This document shows positions 47,199 through 55,914 of a stretch of 64,000 nucleotides of DNA, piece after piece. How positions within the stretch are numbered: position 1 is the stretch's first letter; each line of letters opens with the position of its first letter. Made by a program: the position numbers and the translations under genes. This DNA is from Macrothele yani. Taxonomy: Eukaryota; Arthropoda; Arachnida; Araneae; Macrothelidae. The notes beneath the pieces are model-generated. The model had not been told where the DNA came from. It saw only the letters and a program-made list of their open reading frames with translations, and searched no databases. The DNA lies in NCBI GenBank assembly GCA_039090855.1, contig CM077013.1:134313240-134377239 (forward strand), written 5' to 3'.

Positions 47199-47382
47199 AA
47201 AACTTTATCTTGTTGTTCTGGAGGTATGCCGAACCAATTCTGTTGAATATTATCGAAATGGGGTCAAAGGTCAGGATACAGGAGCGAGATTTATTCCACA
47301 GCCATTATGCTCATAACTTGAGTAATGATTTCTGGTATTTGGAAAGCGTATCATAATGAATGCAATGCATGATTTTACTAAC
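47199..47382. repeat. Hairpin-ended repeat H1, right part (interrupted copy)
   Basis: Resumes the H1 copy after the PLE pair: a second unit with GGGGTCAAAGGTCAGGATAC, then TTTGGAAAGCGTATCAT and TGCAATGCATGATTTTACTAAC. Without the insert, the two unit markers would be about 150 bp apart, as in the other copies. Confidence 0.8.
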
Positions 47383-48711
47383 TTGTTAGAGAAAGCAAGC
47401 GATCATCAAACTGATGAACAGCGATCGAAGGGGGGAGGAATAATAATGGGAATTTTATATCGAGACAATAAATAAAAGTTCAATGAAGAGAAACCAACCA
47501 TTTTCTGTAATAGCGAATTTGTGTTTTGTCTAATCTGTCCATGTAGCGGGCGATCCTTTTTCAAAGCGGAATATGAATAAAGAGACAAATTCAGAATATT
47601 TCTTTTCACAGCAGGAAGAATATAAGATGTCAAGGATGTAGCAACATAAGAGAAAAAAAAATTGGGGGAGGGGGAGGCAAAAAAACGATTGGCAATTCAC
47701 GAAATGGAAATGCCTTCACAAGACTATGATTTCGTATTTCGCTTTTTTTTTTTTTCTTTAACTTCATACGAACGGAAGCGAAGCACACACACACACACAA
47801 ACACAAGGGTGAACGTGCACACACACATATATATATACGCATGCATACACACACACATACATATATATATATATTCTCTTTTGGCATGAACAAGACAGAG
47901 AAACGGAGTTATATGAGAATAATCAATCATCTTTTCCTTATTCTTTTCGTGAACACTTTTCGTTTAGCTTCGTGGGAAATTGGGGTTAGCGTGCAAGGGA
48001 GAGAAAGTGAGTTTTCAGTTTCCTAGTTTTCTATTTTCGTCCGTCAGAAGATTGCTTCTTTCCCGAACTCTCATACCCACCGTGGTGTAAGTTGATGTCT
48101 GTCATATAAGCGTTTCTTTCCCCTCCCCCTTCCTTCTCATATGTTATTTGATAACCTCTGGTTTTTATGTTTTCCTTCTTCGCCGGATTATTTCGCTCAC
48201 TCTACGTGCTTCCTTCATATTATTAAGATCGTCGAGATTCTATTCTGATCCCAATGGTCAATTCCTCCCCTCTGCAGCATTAAAAAAAAAATACAGAGGC
48301 ACTAGTTTTCGTTTAAATGCAGGCCTGCTCGGACACATAATTTCCGCATTTCTAACGCTATTGTCATATTCGTCATATGAAGCAACACCGATTTCTGACA
48401 CGTCCTAAACATTGGCAAACGAACAATGACCGGTTTCCGACGCTCCAGCTAAATTGTCGCACTCTGTCATTGGTCCATTACTAATTTACGAAGTTGACAA
48501 TACAGTGTTATTATCAGTCACATATTCCATTATGATTTACGATATCATGGAACTATTACCGTGTCTTTCCACAAGCTCTAAGCCTGAAAGCAGGGTGAAA
48601 GAGCATGCTCGTATCTAACGATAGCCCTGGAAACAGTTTAAAATAAATAGAAATACCGTATATACTGGGGAAGAAGCCGAACGATTTTTGAAGAGATCGT
48701 GCTTTCAAAGT
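47383..48711. other. Spacer with CA/TA microsatellites, no gene
   Basis: (CA)n at about 47783-47826 and (TA)n/(AC)n at 47827-47871. Open frames here are low complexity. No gene recognised. Confidence 0.45.
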
Positions 48712-48875
48712 TTATAACGAAGTAAATTTCTCCGTCATTTTTGGTCTACGCCGGGATTCGAACCCGAGGCCGCTTATTCCGGAACAAGTCGCTCTACCAA
48801 CTGAGCTACGCAGACGTTTATTCTGATTCCTATCTGCCTTTATGTCGTGTGCGTCCTGCTGGCAGGTACGTCACA
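48712..48875 (-). repeat. tRNA-like SINE, family S2, copy 1
   Basis: Minus-strand 48815-48743 folds as a tRNA: acceptor GTCTGCG paired with CGTAGAC, D arm with A box TAGCTCAGTTGG, and T arm with B box GGTTCGAATCC. The anticodon arm is abnormal: the standard 27-31/39-43 stem does not pair, while a shifted stem CTTGT/ATAAG around TCCGGA does. Common flanks (TTATAACGAAGTAAATTTCT at one side, CTGCTGGCAGGTACGTCACA at the other) are shared with the copy at 49134-49297. This is therefore a mobile tRNA-derived repeat, not a clear tRNA gene. Confidence 0.75.
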
Positions 48876-49133
48876 TCTCCCCCCGAAAGAGGGCCGGGGG
48901 CATGGCCCATGGGTCAGCCGTGACCATGAATCGTTGCAGGCAGCCATCCACTGTGGAACGTGTACTTGAGAACTCCCAGTCAATCTGCTGTGTGGAATGC
49001 AACATCACACATTTTTATTTTTCGAAGCGCTGGAGAAGGAATTCTCTGATTTTTCCTGTCTCGCGGTGTTGAAATAACATCACACCAATGCGAGATTTTG
49101 AACGGCCGGGTCATCCGGATAGTTCGGGCGCCA

Positions 49134-49297
49134 TTATAACGAAGTAAATTTCTCCGTCATTTTTATCCGCGCCAGGATTCGAACCCGGGTCCACTCATTC
49201 CAGAATAAGTCACTCTACCAATTGAGCTACGCGGACGTTTTATTCTGATTCCTATCTGCCTTTATGTCGTGTGCGTCCTGCTGGCAGGTACGTCACA
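49134..49297 (-). repeat. tRNA-like SINE, family S2, copy 2
   Basis: Same 164-bp layout as the copy at 48712-48875. The tRNA-like fold is GTCCGCG/CGCGGAT acceptor, A box TAGCTCAATTGG, B box GGTTCGAATCC, and the same shifted anticodon stem (CTTAT/ATGAG around TCTGGA). Paired changes in the acceptor and anticodon arms keep the fold, although both copies are otherwise diverged in the tRNA part. Confidence 0.75.
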
Positions 49298-49388
49298 AGT
49301 CGGGAGATACGCAGGTCAATAATAAAAACAAGGCTCGACTGCCGTATGACTTCTCCCGCGGAATTTATCAGTGGCTTATATAATATAT

Positions 49389-52300
49389 CATCATCATAAT
49401 TTTAAAACCATTATCAATCTACTGCTGGACGAAGGTCTCCCCAAGTTTCCTCCACAACGGTCTGTCTTGTGCCAGTCTCCTCCATGTCACTCCCGCATAT
49501 TTACGAATTTCATCCACCCATCTCCCATGAGGTCTTCTTCTGGGTCTTTTCCTGTCCCTTGAAATCCAATCCAAAATTTCGGCTGTCCATCGATGGTCTG
49601 TCCTTCTGGCATTATGCCCAGCCCATTGCCATTTCAGGGATTTAACTCTGATCATGATGTCTTCCACTCTTGTCATTTTTCGGATCCACGAGTTCCTCTT
49701 CTTATCTCTCCTGGTTACCCCAAGCATGCACCTATCCATCCTTCTTTGAGTTGTCTGCAGCCTTTGTATGTCTCTTTTAGTTAAGGTCCACGTCTCTGCA
49801 CCATACGTAAGCACTGGAAGGATGCATTGATCAAACACTTTTCTTTTAAGACATAATGGCATATTGCTCTTGAAAATTATGCTGTTTCTTCCAAAGCTCT
49901 CCAGGCAAGCTTTGTACGCCGATTAATTGCTTCATCAATGTGACTCTCGCTTGATATCTGCTGTCCAAGATAAACGTACGTGCCTGTTATCTTCAGCTTT
50001 TCTCCATCAATCGATAAAGCTTCATTTCTTGTAAAAGCATTGAACATCACTTTTGTCTTCTGAAAGTTCATTTTTAATCCCACTTCTTTACTCTTGTCAG
50101 CAAGTTCCTGGATCATACTCTGCAGCTCTGATGGGGTAGTTGCAAAAATGACTACGTCATCAGCAAAACGATGGTGAGTTAGATAATCTCCATTAATCTT
50201 TATCCCCTGGTTTTCCCAGCTCAGCGACTGAAAGACACCCTCCAATTTAGCATTAAAGAGTTTCGGAGATACGGTGTCACCTTGTCTCACTCCCTTTCCA
50301 ATTTTTATGTGTGTTGTATTTTCAAACAGCCGAATCTTTGCACTTGCATTTTCATAGATGTTATTAATAATATTAATCTATGCGCATCTTCAATACCGCA
50401 GGATTTCAGAGCCATTGTAACTGCTGATGGTTTCACCGAATCAAAGGCTTTTTCATAATCGATAAAAGCCATGCACAATGGAAGTTCATATTCCCTCGTT
50501 CTTTCAATTAGTTCTCTCAGTACGTGGATATCATCTATTCTGCTGTAGCCACTCCTGAATCCAGCTTGTACTCTCGGTTGAGCCATGTCCAGTGTTACCT
50601 TCAAGCGGTGTGAAAGAACTTTAGTGAAGATTTTATAAACCGCTGATAGGAGGCTGATAGGTCTGTAGTTCCCGAGATCCTCAATCTCACCTTTTTTTAT
50701 GTAGCAGGATCATTGTAACGGTGTTCCAATCCTCAGGAATCTTTCCTTCATTAAGGCATCGAGTGAAAATTTGGGCGAGTACTGTTTCGATTTCTCCACT
50801 TGCTTCTTGTATAATGTCTACAGTAATTCCATCTTCTCGTGGAGCTTTCCCCCGCTTCATGTTCTTGATTGCATGTGCAACTTCTGCTGGAAGAACTGGA
50901 GGAACTCTGGTACCTTTCATGATGTCTGGAGTGCATGTATCATCCTTTTCATATAAATTGGAGTAGGAATCTTTCACTCTTGTCAAACTTTCGCCTCTAT
51001 TTTTGTTACAGAACCATCTTCTTTTCTCAGTGCCATAATCTGTTTTCTTCCCTTACTGAGATGTCCCTTTGCTATATTTAGGCTTTGGTTGTTTTCAATT
51101 GCTTTCCTCACTAGTTCACAGTTGAATTTCCTTACGTCTTCAGTGATACTTTTTCGTACTGTCTTGCATAGCTCTATATATTCCACTTTGGAAGTCACAT
51201 CATCTTTAGTTGTCCTCATCTCTCTTCTTTTTTGCATCAACATTTCGGTTTTTCCTGATAATTTGTTCACATGCAACTTGTTCTTAGACCCAGCTAATTT
51301 TGTTGCTGTTTCCATAAGAGATTTGGTTACTTTTCTGTTAACTTTAGAAATATTCACTTCTTCCGATGTTAGGCCTTCTAAAGCATAGAATCTGTTCTTC
51401 AGTTCCAACTTGAAGGTATTATGGTGTTTTTTAAGGTTGGTTATGTCAATACATTTTGTTTGTCTTATGAGCTTGCCACGTTCAATTTTAGTGTTGAGGT
51501 GCATCTTACATCTCACCAATCTATGATCACTACGTGTGTTGAACTTGTTTAGCACACTGCAGTCTCCTATGACGAATTTTTTGTTACACATAATAAAATT
51601 AATTTCACTTGTCGTCCCATTTGGATGTCTCCATGTCCATTTCCTGTGTGGCTTTTTCTTGAAAAAGGAGTTCAAGATGAAAAACCCTTCTTCCTCTGCA
51701 AACTCAACGAGTGTATTTCCACGCTGGTTTCTGTTGCCGTGACCGAATTTACCTACTGAAGTTTCATTCTGTTGCTGTTGCCCTATTTTTGTATTGAAAT
51801 CACCCATAATTATCTTCAAGTGCTGCTTACCTTTATTATTTAGAAGACGAATTTCCTCAAAAAAATTTTCAATTTCTTCTTCAGGAGGACTTGTGGTGGG
51901 TGCATAAGTTTGAATAATCTGAGCCTGGTATCTTTTCGAGAATTGGATAACGAGTCGTGCAGCTCTGTCAGAGGAATTTTCAACTTCTACAACTTTATCC
52001 TTCAGTTTCTTGTTTATTATAGATCCAACACCACTAGTTCTGCCAGTATATGTCCCACGATAGTAGAAGAGATGTTCACTTTTCAGTTCAATGAGATCTT
52101 CTCCTTTTCTCCTTACCTCACTTAGCCCGACGATGTCCCACTTGATCCTTTGTAGTTCCTCTTCCAATTCAAGAAGCCTTGAATCAGAAGATAGGGAGCG
52201 TCCATTATACTTAGCCAAGGTCAGCATCAGATGGCAGCCTAGTCCGGTCCGCCGGGGATTCTTAGCACCCTCTGCCTTCATGTCGCACTGGCCGCTGCCT

Positions 52301-52568
52301 TGGCCAGGTACATTCCAGCTGCCGGAGACTGAGGGCCAGGATTAAAGCTGTGGAATCATTTTGGAGGGGTTTGGCCATAACTCACCACGCTGGCCAAGCG
52401 GGTTGGAGAGTGTGGGATAGCATTTCCTCTAATCCCGATGGTATAGTTATACCGCTATTGGCGGTCGTCAGAGCCCCTTTAGTGGGAACAGGATGCACCA
52501 CGAGAAGGCGGGGCTGACATTTGTCAAGGAGAGGCTGTGATGTTACGCATCACCTGACCTTACATCCC
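49389..52568 (-). mobile_element. RTE-type LINE copy A, full length, frame broken
   Basis: The element runs 52568 to 49389 and is flanked by ATATAATATAT (52569-52579 and 49378-49388). After a leader of about 290 bp, the frame at 52281-50983 (432 residues) carries an AP-type endonuclease: SEVRRKGEDL, IMGDFNTKIGQ, RKWTWRHPNG, TRSDHRLVRC. Later frames carry the RT: KAPREDGITVD, CMAFIDYEKAFDSV, RQGDTVSPKLFNA, catalytic HRFADDVVIFATTP (about 50150), MNFQKTKVMFNAF, and a C-terminal region ending KLGETFVQQ at 49419. About four frameshifts or stops (near 50985, 50690, 50300 and 49870) split it. The 3' end is a short ATG-type simple repeat, usual for the RTE clade. 5' termini agree with copy D. Confidence 0.92.
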
Positions 52569-52604
52569 ATATAATATATACAAGGTTATATATATATATA
52601 TATG

Positions 52605-53105
52605 CCAGGATTGTGCGCTGTGGATACAATGTACACCATGCTTCCTGAAGAGCGTCCCACAATTCCGTAATATTCACCGGTGGAGAATCCCTGGCATTGA
52701 TGGCACGTTGAACAACGGGGCATGGACTCCACGAGCTCTCTGTAGTACTGTGGAGACAATGCACACCATGCTTCCTGAAGAGCGTTCCAAAATTCCGTAA
52801 TATTCATTGGTGGAGGATTCCTGGCATTGACGGCACGTTGAGGAACGGGGCGCGGAATCCAAGAGTTCTCTGTAGTACTGTCGAGACAATGCACACCATG
52901 CTTCCTGAAGAGCGTCCCACAATTCCGTAACATTCGCCGGTGGAGGATTCCTGGCATTGACGGCACGTTGAGCAACGGGACGTGGACTCCACGAGCTCTC
53001 TGTAGTACTGTGGAGACAATGCACACCATGCTTCCTGAAGAGCGTTCCAAAATTCCCTTATATTCACCCGTCGAGGATTCCTGGCATTGACAGCCCGTTG
53101 AACAG
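52605..53105. repeat. 130-bp minisatellite from a transposase C-terminus, four units
   Basis: GCACACCATGCTTCCTGAAG recurs at 52631 (one base changed), 52761, 52891 and 53021. On the minus strand each unit encodes the Tc1 C-terminal ITELWDALQEAWCALSPQ-type segment. Because 130 is not a multiple of three, the reading frame changes from unit to unit. Confidence 0.9.
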
Positions 53106-53299
53106 AATCGCAAATGTGATCGATGGAGTTTAAATCCGGTGAACGAATGGACCAAGTCAGGAGGCGAAACTCCGTGGAATGTTCCTCCACCAATAATCAG
53201 GCGACTGTGGACGTGTGCGGTAGTGCATCGTCGTGTTGAAAAAGGCCACACCCGTCGGAGTGGTTCCATGACATGCATGGGTGCAAATGATCATTAATC

Positions 53300-53410
53300 A
53301 GGCGACTCGGCTATTGCAGTACCCCATCTCACGTGGGGTACTGCTATCTCAAGGATGGTGATCAGCTACTACGCACAGTGGTAGCTGATCTACCATCCTT
53401 CAGATAGCTG
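53300..53410. repeat. Two nested palindromes inside the Tc1 relic
   Basis: GCAGTACCCCA-TCTCACG-TGGGGTACTGC forms an 11-bp perfect stem at 53308-53336. Next, GCTATCTCAAGGATGG and its imperfect complement enclose GATCAGCTAC/GTAGCTGATC at 53345-53412, arms of about 28 bp. A TATA-like GGTATAAAAGGCA follows at 53413. Confidence 0.85.
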
Positions 53411-53735
53411 GAGCGGTATAAAAGGCATTGGCGCCCTCCGCATGCGAACAATTGCGCGCACAACGCGGAAAGTGTGAAACCCTCATATGAGGCACGTAGT
53501 CCTCGCGCGCAGACAACAGGTTCGGGCCTCGTATGAGGAACGTCGCCCTCAACAGATTAAAGATGATTACGTAGCCTCCACGGGTCAGAACGGTATGCAG
53601 ACGTATGAGTGGTCCTAGAGTGTGCCAGATGAAAACACCCCGAACCATAACAGAGCCTGCGGCATCCATTGCCTCGTGAGGTTGTTGCCACACCTGCAGT
53701 CGGCCATTTGCCTGAAACACTTGGCACAGCTACTC

Positions 53736-54316
53736 GTCGGACCAGGCTACACGTTTCCAGCCATCTTGCGTCCAATGGGAGTGTTCTCGAGCCCAGTCGA
53801 GGCACACAGCCTTGTGTTGTCGGACCAGGCTACACGTTTCCAGTCATCTTGCGTCCAATGGCGGTGCTCTCGAGCCCAGGCGAAGCACACAGCCTTGTGT
53901 CGTCGGACCAGGCTACACGTTTCCAGCCATCTTGCGTCCAATGGGAGTGTTCTCGAGCCCAGTCGAGGCACACAGCCTTGTGTTGTCGGACCAGGCTACA
54001 CGTTTCCAGTCATCTTGCGTCCAATGGCGGTGCTCTCGAGCCCAGGCGAAGCACACAGCCTTGTGTCGTCGGACCAGGCTACACGTTTCCAGCCATCTTG
54101 CGTCCAATGGGAGTGTTCTCGAGCCCAGTCGAGGCACACAGCCTTGTGTTGTCGGACCAGGCTACACGTTTCCAGTCATCTTGCGTCCAATGGCGGTGCT
54201 CTCGAGCCCAGGCGAAGCACACAGCCTTGTGTTGTCGGACCAGGCTACACGTTTCCAGTCATCTTGCGTCCAATGGCGGTGCTCTCGAGCCCAGGCGAGG
54301 CACACAGCCTTGTGTT
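53736..54316. repeat. 83-bp minisatellite from a transposase catalytic block, seven units
   Basis: GTCGGACCAGGCTACACG starts units at 53736, 53819, 53902, 53985, 54068, 54151 and 54234. Two subtypes alternate (A: CCAATGGGAGTGTTCTC; B: CCAATGGCGGTGCTCTC) in the order A-B-A-B-A-B-B, a 166-bp higher-order period. Units of one subtype are nearly identical, implying recent spread. The long plus-strand frames here are artefacts of the 83-bp period. Confidence 0.93.
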
Positions 54317-54420
54317 GTCTGGTCAGCAACGGCACCCGGGTGGGCCGTCGGCTCCGGAACCCCATAGAACACAGGGAACGTCGCACTGTCCGAACGCTGA
54401 TGCTACTACTTTCCCCAGCA

Positions 54421-54654
54421 TTAATCTTTTAACGACCATTACCCTAAAATCCGGTATCAATCTAAATTCCATAACGCCCAAAACTGCCTTTTGTTTCACT
54501 TCTTTGTTTAGTAAGAACAATGGTGACTGACGGTAACTCCTGCTGATCCCGCATAAGTCTTACAAATTTAAACAACAGGCAAGGGTTGGACAGGCGTTTC
54601 GGGCGGTAATGGTCGTTTTAATATACGGGCGCATTATGGTGGTTAAAGGATTAA
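54421..54654. repeat. piggyBac-like MITE
   Basis: TTAA at 54421-54424 and 54651-54654 bracket about 226 bp whose ends read TCTTTTAACGACCATTA and, reversed, TCCTTTAACCACCATAA. Target TTAA plus a YCCTTTAAC-type inverted end suggests a piggyBac-type non-autonomous element. The Tc1 relic is lost exactly at its left border. Confidence 0.5.
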
Positions 54655-54676
54655 ATTGCGCTGTGTTTATATATAT

Positions 54677-55904
54677 ACACACTATCTACCAACAAGTAAT
54701 TAGACACCCCTGCAATCGACGATATCTGCGGTCCTGATACGCGTCACGGCAGCCGCCGTTAAATATCGTGTGGGGAAACAACAACGCAACCAGTCGCATG
54801 CAAGATGCGTCGCAGTTCGGAGCTCTCTGATTTCGAGAAAGGTGTAATCGTCAGGTATCACAGAAATGGCCGATCCATACGTGACATATCCAGCAAGTTG
54901 AAACACCCAAAATCGACAGTGGCCTACGTGATTGGCAAGTGGAAGATGAGAGGTGACTGTCGGAATGTGCCCCGACTCGGCAGACCCACAAAACTGGGAG
55001 TTAGAGACCGACGGGTGCTGGCCAGAGAAATTCAGAAGAACCACACCAACTCGATGGGCCACATCCGCGAGGAGTTTCAACGGGCATCCGGGAGTGTTCT
55101 TTCGATGAACACCATCCGTAAGGAAGCCCATCTGCTCGGTTATCATGGACGTGCTGCCGCCCACAAGCCTTTGATCACCAAGTCCAATAGCGCTGCTCGG
55201 CTAACGTGGTGCAAAGAACGTCGACAGTGGACCGTTGAACAGTGGAAACAGGTTTTCTGGAGCGACGAATCAAGGATCACCCTCTACCGTTCGGATGGCA
55301 GGGTATGGGTTTGGCGTCTGCCTGGAGAACGCCTCCTGCCGGAATGTATTGGGCCAACTGTGAAGTTCGGCGGCGGTGCAGTTTTGCTAAGGGGGTGTTT
55401 CTCCTGGTATAACACGGGACCCTTGGTCGCAATTCCTGGTAGACTCAACGCCGAGACCTACTGCACCATTTTGGATGACCATGCGCTTCCTACGTTGTGG
55501 CAGTTTTACGGGGTGGACCCATGTTACTTTCAGAATGACAATGCCACCTGTCATGTTGCAAGGTCCACCATGACTTGGTATGGTGACAATGGGGTTAATC
55601 GAATGGAATGGCGTGCGCAGAGCCCAGATCTTAACCCTATCGAGCACCTCTGGAACGAGTTGGAGCGTCGACTTAAGGGGTGCCCCGACCATCCAAAATC
55701 GGTGAAGGAACTGACCTGTTTTCTGCAAGCCGAGTGGAAGAAAATACCGCTAGCCGTCGTACAACGCCTGGTTGGGAGTATGCCCCAGAGGGTCGCAGCT
55801 GTAATCGCCGCACGTGGAGGCTCCACCAACTATTGAAGGTGAATAAACTTCGTTTTCCTTTGCTATCACAGGTGTCCAATTACTTTTTGGTAGATAGTGT
55901 ATAT
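54677..55904 (+). mobile_element. Tc1-like transposon, apparently intact
   Basis: Terminal repeats of about 33 bp: CACTATCTACCAACAAGTAA on the left, matched in reverse by CACTATCTACCAAAAAGTAA on the right. Both lie in TATA-rich flanks compatible with TA target use. The left end carries an extra CA. The whole element is about 1.2 kb, a normal Tc1 size, and encloses one uninterrupted transposase frame. It sits between the piggyBac-like MITE and RTE copy B. Confidence 0.88.
54805..55839 (+). CDS. Tc1-like DD34E transposase, full-length open frame
   Basis: A 343-residue frame starts at MRRSSELSDFEKGVI and ends GGSTNY before a TGA stop (55837-55839). Residues about 8-55 form the first HTH (SDFEKGVIVRYHRNGRSIRD); about 60-115 form the second, with a GRPTK AT-hook-like linker between. 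Catalytic residues: D in FWSDESRITLYR (about 155), D in YFQNDNATCH (about 245) and E in SPDLNPIEHLWN (about 280). There are 34 residues between the last two, giving DD34E. Tc1 transposases bind the terminal repeats and cut and paste into TA. Length is normal and no stop or frameshift is seen, so it may be active, or a recent arrival. The first ATG gives the standard N-terminus. Confidence 0.9.
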
Positions 55905-55914
55905 ACAGTGTATA

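Larger units (their letters stand above)
52590..54420 (-). mobile_element. Tc1-like transposon relic with two internal minisatellites
   Basis: Transposase text runs right to left in the normal order. The second HTH region SISVRTVRRSLCSMGFRSRR (about 54405-54345) is followed by the first catalytic block TQDDWKRVAWSDNTRL, repeated seven times (53736-54316). Then come QPHEAMDAAGSVMVRGVF and HTLGPLIRL (about 53690-53590), an insert with palindromes (about 53300-53570), the second catalytic block QHDDALPHTSTV (about 53235-53200), RSPDLNSIDHI where the usual PIEH glutamate is D (about 53140), and the C-terminal PPVNITELWDALQEAW block, repeated four times (52605-53105). The first HTH and the terminal repeats are missing. 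Confidence 0.85.

Noticed and set aside
48743..48815. Genuine tRNA gene
   Set aside because: The anticodon stem does not pair in the standard register and the sequence is part of a dispersed 164-bp repeat.
50983..52281. The 432-residue frame as a host gene (annotated in some genomes as craniofacial development protein 2-like)
   Set aside because: It is the endonuclease part of an RTE LINE, with matching copies, leader and target duplications in this window.
53622..54530. A 302-codon plus-strand open frame
   Set aside because: It is produced by the 83-bp repeat, whose period lets all frames stay open. The real coding history is a Tc1 transposase on the minus strand.
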